Assembly (NCBI GenBank): GCA_027064085.1
Contig: JAMOQH010000141.1
Location: 23,429-87,428, forward strand
Origin: a bacterium
GTDB taxonomy: Bacteria > UBP6 > JAFGXH01
DNA: 64,000 nt
Direction: 5' to 3'
The translations under genes were made by a program, and so were the position numbers. Position 1 is the first letter of the stretch; every line of letters starts with the position of its first letter. This document shows, in pieces, positions 18,447-27,413 of this stretch. The notes beneath the pieces were generated by a model. It searched no databases, was not told the DNA's origin, and was given only the letters and a program-made list of their open reading frames with translations.

Positions 18447-19301
18447 ATGAAAATATATTTATTATTAATGATTTTATTTTTTACTTATTCTTGCAGTAGC
18501 TATATTAAAGTTGAAAAACACAATAAAGATATTAATAGTTTGCAAGAAGAAATTTCTACTTTAAAAAAGAAAGAATATAAAATGAAATTAAAAATTGATT
18601 CAATAAATAATCAATTAATTATCTTAGAAAATCAATTAATAAAGGTAAAAAAGAAACTTATTACGGCTAGTTATAATAATAAATCTAATGATAACAATAT
18701 AACTAAAAATAAAATAATAAAAAAGAAGTTAACACAAGATGAAATTCTTAAAATCACCGAACTGAGTAAAAAAGAGGATGAAGATGAAGAACCAATTGTT
18801 TTAACTAATTCAATGCTTGGTTCAACATATAAAAAAAGAAATCATAAAATAGCAAAAACAAAAATAAAGTACAACAAAAAAAATAAAAATCATTTTCTAA
18901 AAACAATGAAAAAAGAATATGCAGATGCATTATTATTACACAGAAACAATAAATTTGATGAAAGCATAAGCTCATTTAACAAGTTAATTAAAAAATATTC
19001 TAGTATAAAGAGTTCCCTAACTGATAATTTTTACTATTGGCTAGGAGAAAACTATTTAAGTTTAAAAGATGTTCCCCTTGCAAGGAAAAATTTTGAAATA
19101 GTAATAAATAAATACTCTAAAGCAAATAAAGTTCCTGATTCTATGTTTAAATTAGGTTTTATTTTAGAACAAGAAGATCGTCAAGATATGGCAATAAAAA
19201 ATTATTATAATATTTTAATAAAGAAATATCCAAATACTGAAGCAGGTAAATTAGCTAAAAAAAGACTTTTACAGCTAAAACCACAAGGAGGAAATAAATG
19301 A
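18447..19301 (+). CDS. CpoB/YbgF-like lipoprotein with coiled coil and TPR repeats
   Basis: The 284-residue protein has a lipoprotein signal (MKIYLLLMILFFTYSC), a long N-terminal coiled coil (about 25-85), a basic linker, and C-terminal tetratricopeptide repeats (YADALLLHRNNKFDESISSFNKL, YYWLGENYLSLKDVPLARKNFE, and a third). This coiled coil plus TPR order is that of CpoB/YbgF, which coordinates peptidoglycan synthesis with Tol-Pal, and of related outer-membrane assembly lipoproteins. No tol or pal genes are adjacent, so the assignment is structural. An in-frame ATG 7 codons upstream would disrupt the signal peptide. The stop overlaps the next start by 4 bp (ATGA). Confidence 0.7.
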   Translation: MKIYLLLMILFFTYSCSSYIKVEKHNKDINSLQEEISTLKKKEYKMKLKIDSINNQLIILENQLIKVKKKLITASYNNKSNDNNITKNKIIKKKLTQDEILKITELSKKEDEDEEPIVLTNSMLGSTYKKRNHKIAKTKIKYNKKNKNHFLKTMKKEYADALLLHRNNKFDESISSFNKLIKKYSSIKSSLTDNFYYWLGENYLSLKDVPLARKNFEIVINKYSKANKVPDSMFKLGFILEQEDRQDMAIKNYYNILIKKYPNTEAGKLAKKRLLQLKPQGGNK

Positions 19302-20395
19302 AAAAATCTTTAATTCTGTTAATATCTTTTCTAGCAGTGTTTTCACTACATGCTCAATATGGAGTTGAATCTAAGAGTTTAGATGTTGATGAAAGTAAAA
19401 TAGTTATAGTTAAAGAGGGCGATACCCTTTGGGATTTATGTGAACAATACTTAGGAGATCCTTTTTTATGGCCTAAAATATGGGCATTAAATCCACAAAT
19501 TGAGAATCCACATTTAATAGAACCTGGAGATAAGGTAAAGTTTAATTTAAAAACAGGTGAAATGAAGATTATCCCTAAAAATAAAATTAATACTACAAAC
19601 ATAAACAATGATTTTGATAATAGTGATTTTAGTACTAATAACTCATCTTCTATTACTATAGCTCAAAAGAAAAATTTTATGTTTAGCAATAGAAAAACCA
19701 ATACTGAAGTAACCCATATTACAGTAAGAAACGAAGCTCTTTTATCTGATAAAAAACTTAAAAGTTCAGGTAAAATATCTTCATCCAAAGAAGAAAAGGT
19801 TTTATTAAGTAAAAATGATGAAGTCTACCTTAGATTTAAAAATTTAGATAAAATTAAAATTGGAGATAAATACAATATATATAAAATAAGGAAAAGACTA
19901 AAGCACCCCCTTAGGGATAAGGAATATGGCTATTTAATTGATATTTTGGGAGAAGTAACCATTAGTGGAAAAACTACATCTAAAGCAATAGCTATAATTA
20001 CAAATGCTTACCAAGAAATACAAAGGGGTAATCATGTTGTTCCAAAAATTGATTTAGCTCTTAGCGTTGATAAAACTCCTACTCCAAGAAGAATAGATGG
20101 TCATATAATAGACTTTGTTAAAAATGCTGAGAATATTGCTAATAAAGAATTAGCTTTTATAGATAAAGGAGCTAATGATGGAGTAAAAAAAGGAATGATT
20201 TTTAGAGTTATTAGAGACAAAGACCCTATAACAAATGAGTATATTCCAACTTTTCAAATAGGTAAATTAATAATAATGTCAACAAATAAAAATACATCTA
20301 CTGCTTTTATTATGATCGCAACTCAAAACATTAAAAAAGGTGATAGAATTACAACTCAAAAACCAAGAAAAAACAAAAAATTTAAGTTGCAATAG
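19298..20395 (+). CDS. Secreted LysM-domain protein
   Basis: A 365-residue protein with a signal peptide (MKKSLILLISFLAVFSLHA) followed by one LysM peptidoglycan-binding domain at about 35-85 (IVKEGDTLWDLCEQYLGDP, then IWALNPQIENPHLIEPGDKV). The remaining 270 residues form beta-rich modules with repeated patterns such as KIGDKYNIYKIRK and GVKKGMIFRVIRDKD, resembling flagellar-assembly or outer-membrane-associated beta domains seen with LysM in deltaproteobacterial proteins. It is translationally coupled to the upstream CpoB-like gene, so both probably act at the cell wall/outer-membrane interface. Confidence 0.75.
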   Translation: MKKSLILLISFLAVFSLHAQYGVESKSLDVDESKIVIVKEGDTLWDLCEQYLGDPFLWPKIWALNPQIENPHLIEPGDKVKFNLKTGEMKIIPKNKINTTNINNDFDNSDFSTNNSSSITIAQKKNFMFSNRKTNTEVTHITVRNEALLSDKKLKSSGKISSSKEEKVLLSKNDEVYLRFKNLDKIKIGDKYNIYKIRKRLKHPLRDKEYGYLIDILGEVTISGKTTSKAIAIITNAYQEIQRGNHVVPKIDLALSVDKTPTPRRIDGHIIDFVKNAENIANKELAFIDKGANDGVKKGMIFRVIRDKDPITNEYIPTFQIGKLIIMSTNKNTSTAFIMIATQNIKKGDRITTQKPRKNKKFKLQ

Positions 20396-20422
20396 ATAAA
20401 ACATCGAAATTAAAACTAAATC

Positions 20423-20451
20423 TTGAAAAAAAAACAAGTCTTTGGTATTAT
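20423..20451 (+). promoter_or_regulatory. Promoter of efp
   Basis: TTGAAA (20423-20428) and TATTAT (20446-20451) are separated by 17 bp and lie 41 bp before the EF-P start. Confidence 0.55.
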
Positions 20452-20492
20452 AGCATTGTTGTTTGTTATTACTATATATTTAAGGAGATTAA

Positions 20493-21056
20493 ATGATTTC
20501 AACAAGTGAATTCAAAAAAGGTGTAAAAATGGAATTATCTACAACACCCTTTGTTATAATTGATTTTCAACATGTAAAACCAGGTAAAGGCCCTGCATTT
20601 GTTAGAACAAAGTTAAAAAACTTAATAACAGGAAAAGTTATTGATAGAACTTTTCGTTCAGGTGAAAAAGTACAGGAAGCTGATGTTGAACAAAGATCTA
20701 TGCAGTATTTATATAAAGATGGAAGTGATTTTATTTTAATGGATAATGAAACTTTTGATCAAATTGCAATACCTGAAGAAACAGTAGGAGATGATGCTAA
20801 GTGGATGTTAGAGGAAGCAATTATTGATGTATTGATTTACAAGGGTAATCCAGTAACAATAGAACTTCCTGCATTTTTAGAGTTAGTAATAACAGAAACA
20901 GATCCCGGTGTAAAAGGTGATACGGCCCAAGGGGGTAGTAAACCAGCAACATTAGAAACAGGAGCTGTTGTAAATGTTCCTCTTTTTGTTGGAGAGGGAG
21001 AAACTATCAGAGTTGATACCAGAACTGGTGACTATATGGAAAGAGTAAAAAAATAA
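20493..21056 (+). CDS. efp: Translation elongation factor P
   Basis: EF-P relieves ribosome stalling at polyproline stretches. The 187-residue protein has the canonical three-domain length. It starts MISTSEFKKGVKMEL and carries the modification loop VKPGKGPAF with Lys32 at the tip, followed by the OB-fold signature near residues 150-170 (KPATLETGAVVNVPLFVGEGETIRVDTRTG). A lysine at the tip suggests an EpmA-type or other lysine modification rather than rhamnosylation of an arginine; no modification enzyme is in the window. A small membrane-protein gene and an outer-membrane protein gene follow closely. Confidence 0.96.
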   Translation: MISTSEFKKGVKMELSTTPFVIIDFQHVKPGKGPAFVRTKLKNLITGKVIDRTFRSGEKVQEADVEQRSMQYLYKDGSDFILMDNETFDQIAIPEETVGDDAKWMLEEAIIDVLIYKGNPVTIELPAFLELVITETDPGVKGDTAQGGSKPATLETGAVVNVPLFVGEGETIRVDTRTGDYMERVKK

Positions 21057-21069
21057 ATAAGGAGTTATT

Positions 21070-21261
21070 ATGGGCGGACGAGTTGCTAAAACAAAATCAA
21101 CTGCAACTAAAAAAGGAGCATTTGCTCTTGTTGCAGGAATAGGAACAGGTATACTTTATTGGAAAACAGGTTGGCCTCTTGGAGTAGTAGGAACAGTTGG
21201 CACACTGTATCTAACTGCCCAATGGTTTATATTTAGAGCCAAAAATGGCATGAGGTTTTAG
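21070..21261 (+). CDS. Small membrane protein of unknown function
   Basis: A 63-residue protein with a basic N-terminus and two hydrophobic segments (GAFALVAGIGTGILYW and PLGVVGTVGTLYLTAQWFIF), so probably a double-spanning inner-membrane protein. AAGGAG precedes the ATG, only 13 nt behind efp, and its stop overlaps the next gene's GTG start by one base. The tight context supports a real gene; function is unknown. Confidence 0.65.
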   Translation: MGGRVAKTKSTATKKGAFALVAGIGTGILYWKTGWPLGVVGTVGTLYLTAQWFIFRAKNGMRF

Positions 21262-22163
21262 TGAAATATTTATTATTATTATTATTATTATTATTACCAA
21301 TATATGTGTATTCCATAGATTCATCAGACTTGGATTTATGGAAAAATAAAAGGCAATTTACTCCCACTAAATCATTAGCAATGGCTGGTGCTCAAAATAT
21401 TGGAGCAAATAAAACAGATGCAGCATATTTAAACCCTGCAACCTTAATAACAAAAGATAAAAAATACATGATGTCTCTTGATACTCAATATTCTAATTCG
21501 GAAATTCCTACACAATTTATGATTTCTGCTGTTGATAGTAGAACATCGGTAGTTGCTGGAGGAGCTTATGTTAGTTACTACGACTACAATAAAAAAGAAA
21601 ACTCCAAAACAGTAAATTATAATGCCTTACAAGTTGGATTATCATATGCTTATCCGATAGCCGGGGGACTTGTTTTAGGTATTGCCGGTAGATATTACAA
21701 ATATAAGAAAGATGATAAGAATTATATTCATACAGCCACATTTGATCTTGGAATGACATATAGATTTTCTCCTTATGTAAAAATAGGTGTTGTTGGCTAT
21801 AATTTAACAAATTTGGATTATATTGAAACACCAATGTCTGTTGTTAGTGGATTTTCCATTGGTGATGATGATATATTTTTGTTGAATTTTGATTTTGTTG
21901 CTAATTTTTCAGCACCTGATATTTATGATAAATCGGGGAGTGCTGCTTATGAGTATCATACAGGAATACAAGTTACTCCTGTTGAAGGCTTTTCTGTTCT
22001 AGCTGGATATGAGGTAAATAAAGTTCTTGATGAAAACTTCTGGTCTTTGGGAACAGAGATTTTTATTCCTGAAAGCAGAGTTGAGTTAACGGGAGCATAT
22101 TTACAATCCACATCTAAAAAATCAAATAAATACTTTAGTTTTTCATTAAGGTTGTATTTTTAA
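21261..22163 (+). CDS. PorV/UPF0164-like outer-membrane beta-barrel protein
   Basis: A 300-residue protein with an unusual signal peptide containing nine consecutive leucines, all TTA codons. The mature part begins with KSLAMAGAQNIGANKTDAAYLNPATL, the SRAMGGAG-like plug motif of the FadL/PorV/UPF0164 outer-membrane family, and continues as alternating beta strands ending FSLRLYF with a terminal aromatic. Members act as lipid or hydrophobic-substrate channels or as scaffolds in type IX secretion; which applies here is unknown. The GTG start shares one base with the preceding stop. Confidence 0.75.
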   Translation: MKYLLLLLLLLLPIYVYSIDSSDLDLWKNKRQFTPTKSLAMAGAQNIGANKTDAAYLNPATLITKDKKYMMSLDTQYSNSEIPTQFMISAVDSRTSVVAGGAYVSYYDYNKKENSKTVNYNALQVGLSYAYPIAGGLVLGIAGRYYKYKKDDKNYIHTATFDLGMTYRFSPYVKIGVVGYNLTNLDYIETPMSVVSGFSIGDDDIFLLNFDFVANFSAPDIYDKSGSAAYEYHTGIQVTPVEGFSVLAGYEVNKVLDENFWSLGTEIFIPESRVELTGAYLQSTSKKSNKYFSFSLRLYF

Positions 22164-22222
22164 ATTTAATAAGAATAAAAATTGTTATTAATTGTTATTA
22201 GTTAGAGTTTATTGGTGTACTT

Positions 22223-23113
22223 ATGAATAATAGCTATAGCTTAATTTTTTATATAATTTTAACATTCTATTCAATTAATATTTTTTCTGAAGAAAGAATA
22301 TTTTTTAATAGAAATAATTTTAAAAATTTATGTGAAAGATTAAATGAATTTAAAAACCAAAAAAAGAATCTAGATAACTTAAATGCCTATGATAGAGCAG
22401 AAGAGAGAATAAAAATAAATAAAGAAAAAAGTAAATTTATGGACAGTTATTTTATAATACATTTAAAATCTGATGAATTTAAATTAAGTGATTATGATTT
22501 TACAGCTTTTCATTTTAAAATAGAAAATATAAAATTAAAATCAGGCTTGGAAATAATACCGAATAAGGATATTTTATTAAATATAGAAAAAGAAAATGCT
22601 AAAATGATAGCTGCTAAAAAAAAGCTAGGAATACTTGACTTATATTTAAAAATCAAATTAGAAAACACAGCAACTTTATACAATGATTATTGCAATATAA
22701 AAAACAAGAAAATAATTAAGCTTAAACCTAAAATATATGAATATTTTTTTATGTGTGCTCAATCTAATGATATAATAGATTATGAATTATTATACAAAAA
22801 AAAGGATAAATTCATTTCATCTCTTTTTATTGATTTAAGAGATAAAGAAAAAATAAAAAAAATAAAAAACAATTTATCTTTAGTAGAAAAAAGAATCTAT
22901 TATTGTAAAAATAAGTTTAAAGGTTATGGAACTAAAATATACCAAATTAAAGTTGATTTAGATGGAGATAAAATTTTAGTAAATAAAGGCTCTACTTTTG
23001 CCAATAAAGACTTAGAATACTGTATTGATAGAGAAATATTAAGAGAAAAATTTCCTGAAATAAGTAAAGAATATTCTATTTATTTTTCAATAGTTATATC
23101 AAATATTAAATAG
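22223..23113 (+). CDS. Hypothetical exported protein
   Basis: A 296-residue lysine-rich protein with an N-terminal hydrophobic segment (SLIFYIILTFYSINIFS) consistent with a signal peptide. No domain is recognised. The C-terminal part (YQIKVDLDGDKILVNKGSTFANKDLEYCIDREIL) could be a small beta domain with one disulfide-capable Cys. The ribosome site is weak. Its 3' end overlaps the convergent GT9-like gene by 8 bp. Confidence 0.55.
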   Translation: MNNSYSLIFYIILTFYSINIFSEERIFFNRNNFKNLCERLNEFKNQKKNLDNLNAYDRAEERIKINKEKSKFMDSYFIIHLKSDEFKLSDYDFTAFHFKIENIKLKSGLEIIPNKDILLNIEKENAKMIAAKKKLGILDLYLKIKLENTATLYNDYCNIKNKKIIKLKPKIYEYFFMCAQSNDIIDYELLYKKKDKFISSLFIDLRDKEKIKKIKNNLSLVEKRIYYCKNKFKGYGTKIYQIKVDLDGDKILVNKGSTFANKDLEYCIDREILREKFPEISKEYSIYFSIVISNIK

Positions 23114-23939
23114 AAAATATTCCTTTTTTTAAGCATAAATATTTTTTATTTTTATCTTTTAATGGGCAATATACAGAATCAACATTACAAGGAGAACAAG
23201 TATATTTTATAGGATTAATTTTTGTATTCCTAGAATATATATGTTCTTGATAGTTTATTGAAGAAAACACTATTTCAGTATTCCCTTTTCTCATAAAAGA
23301 AATAAAATGATCAAATGATGAATTTAAAACTATAACTCTTTCGTAATTATGTATTATTACCGTTAGTAATTCCTCTAATGTAAAATCATTGCTATAAATT
23401 AATTTATAATTTCTTTTACTTATTTTATGGCTTAATAAGCTCGTAATTTCTTTATTATATGGTGATATAAATACTGTTTCTTTTCTTTTTATATAAGGCT
23501 TTAACTCCAATTGATTAAACCAAATATTAGCAGAGAAATCTAAATTTAATATTTTACTAAAATCCTCAATAATTAGCTTAGGATTATCCTCATTATTTAA
23601 CATAATATCAAATATTTTATTAGCTAATGGCATAAATAACCCAAATCTTACTCTAGCCTTTAACACTCTATATTTCCAAACAATTTTATAGTCTTTTTGT
23701 AAAGAAATATAGAAATCATAATAAATACTAGAGTCTAATTTTCCTATCTTAAAAGGAACTAGTTTCCTTAAAAATCTATATTTTTTTTCTAAAATAAAGT
23801 CAATTTTAAGATTTTTATGTTTATTCTTAAGAATAAAAGCTAAAATAATTGCATAAAATACAGACCTATCATTATTTTCAGGATGAATTATTATTCTATC
23901 AGGCTTAAATTTTCTGAGTAGTTGTTTATTCATAATCAA
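23106..23939 (-). CDS. Divergent heptosyltransferase-like (GT9) protein
   Basis: The 277-residue protein opens with KPDRIIIHPENNDRSVFYAIILAFILK and has a C-terminal half resembling the nucleotide-sugar side of GT9 enzymes: TVFISPYNK, LLTVIIHNYERVIVLNSSFDHFISFMRKGNTEIVFSS, then a cysteine-containing end around YTCSPCNVDSVYC as seen after the active site of many heptosyltransferases. The usual NDSG motif is replaced by NSSF, so catalytic activity is doubtful. If active it would add a sugar to lipopolysaccharide core or another surface glycan. It overlaps the upstream nuclease gene by 4 bp (ATGA). Confidence 0.5.
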   Translation of the reverse strand: MIMNKQLLRKFKPDRIIIHPENNDRSVFYAIILAFILKNKHKNLKIDFILEKKYRFLRKLVPFKIGKLDSSIYYDFYISLQKDYKIVWKYRVLKARVRFGLFMPLANKIFDIMLNNEDNPKLIIEDFSKILNLDFSANIWFNQLELKPYIKRKETVFISPYNKEITSLLSHKISKRNYKLIYSNDFTLEELLTVIIHNYERVIVLNSSFDHFISFMRKGNTEIVFSSINYQEHIYSRNTKINPIKYTCSPCNVDSVYCPLKDKNKKYLCLKKGIFSI

Positions 23940-25186
23940 AAATCTGAAATTCTATCAACTAAATCGGGCCTATCTATAAAAGGATTTCTATTATGTTGAT
24001 AATCATTAAAAATCTTATTATTTCTGTTTATTTCAGCTTGACTAACAGGGTCTTCTCTATGCCATCTTCTTAATACAATTTCTTCATAAGGAGGAATATG
24101 ATTATATGGAGCAGGACCAGTCATATAAGCTTGAGATTGATTAATATCTCCATTTTCTTTATAATATCTAACTGCAAAATAAAATAATGATCTCGCTATA
24201 TCCCCTTTAAAGCTGTCTATAGGTTCGAATACTGAATGTGCGTTGCAATTAGTTGAAGGTTTACCTTTTTTGGCTTCAGTTTGTATACCATCATTATGAA
24301 GATAACCATCCCAATCACAAAAATAGCAACAATTATTGATTTCTGCACAATTATTATCATAATTACAAGTATCATAACAAGTAGGGTTACAATCAGTTTT
24401 AACAACATCACCAAAATGAACATTTCCTCTTTTTGAGTTAACGGTTGAAGATACCAGCCTTAAATGATGTAAATCACTAACCATAGGACTAGAACCTCCA
24501 AAATATGATTGAGGCCAGATATGCTCTACATTCAAACTTAAGTTTGATAAACCACTATATGAACATTTACCACCATCAAGTGTATGTAACTTCGACTCTA
24601 CTCTTCCATAACTAATAACGGTATGTCCTTTTATTTTTTGATATAAGGCATCAATTAATTCATCATTTTTTAAATCATCAGTAATAGTATCATAGTAATT
24701 ACCGTAAGATGCAGTTACACAGTTTCCTGCTGAATCAGTAGTATAACCTTTATCACAGTAACAAATATAGTTTTCATTAGTTATTCTTCCACATATTGTT
24801 TTGTGAGCTTCATTACATGGGTTATTGTTACATGGATTTGTTCCGACGCATTTACCATTTTCTAAAGAATAACCATCTTTACATACGCATAAAGCATCAC
24901 CATTGTATTCTTTACATTTAAAATTTTCTTCAGGACAAGAATCAACTTTACAAACTCCATTTGGGTCATCTTCATCTTTTATACAAGTTTTATTCGTATC
25001 CTCTTTATAACCTGGCTCACATATACAAGTATAGTCATTTCCTAAATCCTTACAAATAGTTTTATGCCTAACTGCAGAATTTGCACATGGATTATTTTTA
25101 CAATAGTCTATGTCAGATTTAGTACCTTCTGAACTACAAGAAGTGATAATAAGGGAGAATAACAACAAAAAATATAAATATTTCAT
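23936..25186 (-). CDS. Lipoprotein with EGF-like repeats and endonuclease I domain
   Basis: The 416-residue product has a lipoprotein signal (MKYLYFLLLFSLIITSC), three to four EGF-like six-Cys modules in residues 25-155 (for example NPCANSAVRHKTICKDLG and CICEPGY), and a C-terminal endonuclease I domain. The latter shows the EndA/Vvn catalytic signature NVEHIWPQSYFGGSSPMVSDLHHL, then RGNVHFG, then DIARSLFYFAVRYY. Family enzymes are secreted or periplasmic, magnesium-dependent and cut DNA and RNA non-specifically. Here the nuclease would be anchored at the cell surface or periplasm and could degrade external DNA for nutrition or biofilm turnover. The gene has its own promoter with nearby direct repeats. 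Confidence 0.88.
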   Translation of the reverse strand: MKYLYFLLLFSLIITSCSSEGTKSDIDYCKNNPCANSAVRHKTICKDLGNDYTCICEPGYKEDTNKTCIKDEDDPNGVCKVDSCPEENFKCKEYNGDALCVCKDGYSLENGKCVGTNPCNNNPCNEAHKTICGRITNENYICYCDKGYTTDSAGNCVTASYGNYYDTITDDLKNDELIDALYQKIKGHTVISYGRVESKLHTLDGGKCSYSGLSNLSLNVEHIWPQSYFGGSSPMVSDLHHLRLVSSTVNSKRGNVHFGDVVKTDCNPTCYDTCNYDNNCAEINNCCYFCDWDGYLHNDGIQTEAKKGKPSTNCNAHSVFEPIDSFKGDIARSLFYFAVRYYKENGDINQSQAYMTGPAPYNHIPPYEEIVLRRWHREDPVSQAEINRNNKIFNDYQHNRNPFIDRPDLVDRISDF

Positions 25187-25212
25187 AATAAATACCTCAA
25201 AACGACTACATC

Positions 25213-25240
25213 ATTCTACCCAAATAATAAATTAAGTCAA
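25213..25240 (-). promoter_or_regulatory. Promoter of the EGF/endonuclease I gene
   Basis: On the minus strand TTGACT (25235-25240) and TAGAAT (25213-25218) are spaced by 16 bp, 27 bp before the start codon. Direct repeats lie immediately upstream of the -35. Confidence 0.6.
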
Positions 25241-25242
25241 GC

Positions 25243-25290
25243 AACGATATCTAGTCAACCACTAAACACAGTTTTATAACGATATTTAGT
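25243..25290. repeat. Two direct repeats AACGATATyTAGT, operator-like
   Basis: AACGATATCTAGT (25243-25255) and AACGATATTTAGT (25278-25290) differ at one base and are 35 bp apart, between the divergent endonuclease and superoxide-reductase genes. The first touches the -35 of the endonuclease promoter. This looks like a regulator-binding pair, regulator unknown. The rest of the 225-bp gap shows only AT-rich sequence. Confidence 0.5.
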
Positions 25291-25411
25291 TGCAAAAACA
25301 CACACTAGCAAAAAACAGCCTTATTTTACTTAAAAAAATAAAAAATAAAAAATGGAAATAAAAATGCTGTTATTTTGTTTAGTTACTGATTGATTATTTT
25401 GAGGAGAAATT

Positions 25412-25798
25412 ATGTTAAATGTAAACAAATATGTAGATATCAATACATTGGATAAAGAAGCAAAAAAAGATTACATTGATAGGCACTCTGCTTTTATTGA
25501 AGTAGAAAAAGAAGTTGCAAAAGGTGAAATGTTAACTGTTACAGTAAGAGTTGGAGATGAATACCCTCACCCTGATGATTTTGACCATTATATTTCATAT
25601 GTTCAGCTTTACAATGGTCAGACTTTACTTGCACAGGCAAATTTTGAGCCAGGAGCTGTATTTGGAAACGGTGGCAAGGGTAATTTAAGAGTTACTTTTA
25701 ATATTATGGCTAATAAAAACCTAAACTTAACAGCAATGGCTTATTGTACCAAACATGGTCTTTGGGAAAGTGATACTGTTAAAGTTGTTGTTAAATAA
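25412..25798 (+). CDS. Superoxide reductase (neelaredoxin type)
   Basis: The 128-residue protein reduces superoxide to hydrogen peroxide without making oxygen, a typical anaerobe defence. All five ligands of the catalytic His4Cys1 iron site can be seen: His25, His53, His59, Cys112 and His115 (in the segments DRHSAF, HPDDFDHYI and YCTKHG). The N-terminal desulforedoxin-type Cys4 centre is absent, making this the one-iron form. The conserved Glu-Lys before the first His is replaced by Asp-Arg, keeping charge. GAGGAG precedes the ATG and a terminator follows, so it is monocistronic. Confidence 0.92.
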   Translation: MLNVNKYVDINTLDKEAKKDYIDRHSAFIEVEKEVAKGEMLTVTVRVGDEYPHPDDFDHYISYVQLYNGQTLLAQANFEPGAVFGNGGKGNLRVTFNIMANKNLNLTAMAYCTKHGLWESDTVKVVVK

Positions 25799-25847
25799 AA
25801 AAATATTAATATTATTTTTCGTTAATCCGAGAAGTAAACATTCCCCC

Positions 25848-25878
25848 GAGGGAGCCATTGGTTCCCTCCTCCTTTTTT
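25848..25878 (+). terminator. Rho-independent terminator after the superoxide reductase gene
   Basis: The stem GGGAGCC-ATT-GGTTCCC (25850-25866, one G-T wobble, extendable by two pairs) is followed by CTCCTTTTTT. It lies about 50 bp after the superoxide reductase stop and at the end of the convergent metallophosphatase gene. Confidence 0.8.
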
Positions 25879-27271
25879 ACTGATTATTTTTGACATTTCT
25901 TTCAGTTTCTGAAAGAAATGATTTTAACTTAAAAACATCTTTATTCACATCAATATATATGTAGTTCCTTAATCCTTCTTTTAAGATATATGGTGTTTTA
26001 ATACTAAAAACAGGAGCCCAAGTACCACTATCAATAAAAATAGTATCCTTGTCTATGGGGAATGACCTAGGTTGATGGGAATGACCAAAAATAACAGCTT
26101 TAGTATCTATTATTCTAGCTATTTTTTTAGCATAATTAGGTATTTTTTCCTCTATTGTAAAAATAGTTTCTCCTTTGGTAATCATTTCATAGATAAAAAA
26201 TAGTAAAGGAAATGCAGAAAGAGGCACCATTAACTTTATCCACAAAGGAATAGGAACCAAAGCCAATGCAATAGTACCTCCTGTGAGTAAAAAAAATAGA
26301 AATACTCTGTCAAGCCATAATTCTTTTATCATTCTAAATGTTCTATATGTAATAGGTAATTGTCTTAAATCACTAAGACTATCTATTTCTTTCATTGTTA
26401 GATCTAATCTTTTAGCTTCCTGTTTTAATAAATTATCATATCCATCAGGAGCTTTGTTTTGTTTTTTCTTAATGGAAAATATTTTAAACATCACTAAAAT
26501 ACTTCCCCAAATCCAATTAAACATTAAAGATCTTTTTGTAAAAGCATATTTAGTAAGCCAATGTTTAAAATATGCAAAACCACTTAGTATATAATCTGAA
26601 GCATGAGGATTAAAATACCCCATCGATGTCATTAAGTACCTGTTTGATAAATTTCCCATAGGTAAAGCAATTTCTTCAACTCCTTTATTTATTATGGTTG
26701 GTTTAAGAGGATATTTAAAAGAGGTATAATAATCATATTGGTTTCCATGTTCTATATAAATTTCTCCTTTCTTATAATAAAACCATGTATAAAAGTTAAT
26801 TTGTTCTTTTGATATATTAAAACCATTTTTTTTAGCTAATTCTGTTAAATACTCTATAAAAAATACCTGTAATTTATTAAAGTATAATTCTCTATCATGA
26901 TTTCCTATAACATATACAAGCTTATTACCTTTTGCAATAAATTCAGCAACTAATTTAAAAAAATCTTCTTGGTCATATAAGATTTTTTTTAATTTCCATA
27001 AACTTTTTTCTTCATTTGGATATAAACCTCGTTTTTTTTCATTATTAGAAATTTTAAAATCAGGAATTTTAGGATAGGCAACAACTAAATCAAAATCAAT
27101 AATATCTCCATTAAAAACTAGTGTTAAATTTTCTTGATTATTATTTTCTAATAGTTTTTTAAAGGATTTAGAAATAGAATATAATTCATTTTTATATAGT
27201 TTCCAACCATCTGAATTATTTTCTATATCAGTTAAATGTAAGTCTGATACAATTAAATATTTACCATTCAT
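25877..27271 (-). CDS. Calcineurin-like metallophosphoesterase with membrane segments
   Basis: A 464-residue protein with the complete five-motif metallophosphoesterase pattern: SDLHL (N-terminal), NGDIIDF, GNHDREL, IEHGNQYD and FGHSHQPR near the C-terminus. Two hydrophobic helices around residues 325-370 (FLFFLLTGGTIALALVPIPLW and LPLLFFIYEM) are inserted between the fourth and fifth motifs and should tie it to the membrane. Substrates in this family include nucleotides, phospholipids and UDP-sugars; the membrane insertion may point to a lipid, but this is unproven. I placed the start at 27271 because AGGAG precedes that ATG; an ATG four codons upstream would overlap the ribosome site. Confidence 0.8.
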   Translation of the reverse strand: MNGKYLIVSDLHLTDIENNSDGWKLYKNELYSISKSFKKLLENNNQENLTLVFNGDIIDFDLVVAYPKIPDFKISNNEKKRGLYPNEEKSLWKLKKILYDQEDFFKLVAEFIAKGNKLVYVIGNHDRELYFNKLQVFFIEYLTELAKKNGFNISKEQINFYTWFYYKKGEIYIEHGNQYDYYTSFKYPLKPTIINKGVEEIALPMGNLSNRYLMTSMGYFNPHASDYILSGFAYFKHWLTKYAFTKRSLMFNWIWGSILVMFKIFSIKKKQNKAPDGYDNLLKQEAKRLDLTMKEIDSLSDLRQLPITYRTFRMIKELWLDRVFLFFLLTGGTIALALVPIPLWIKLMVPLSAFPLLFFIYEMITKGETIFTIEEKIPNYAKKIARIIDTKAVIFGHSHQPRSFPIDKDTIFIDSGTWAPVFSIKTPYILKEGLRNYIYIDVNKDVFKLKSFLSETERNVKNNQ

Positions 27272-27363
27272 ATATCTCCTCATAATGAAAAGCCTAGAAT
27301 AGAAATTTATTTATTTATATTTTTTTGTCAAGTTTTATTTTTTTACTTAACTAAAATTTATAC

Positions 27364-27392
27364 TAGACTAAATTTACAATAGGATATATAAT
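27364..27392 (+). promoter_or_regulatory. Promoter of the Ser/Thr kinase operon
   Basis: A perfect -10 TATAAT (27387-27392) has a TAGACT (27364-27369) 17 bp upstream. The start codon of the kinase is 21 bp downstream. Confidence 0.5.
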
Positions 27393-27413
27393 GCATAGTT
27401 GTTTTAAGGAGTT

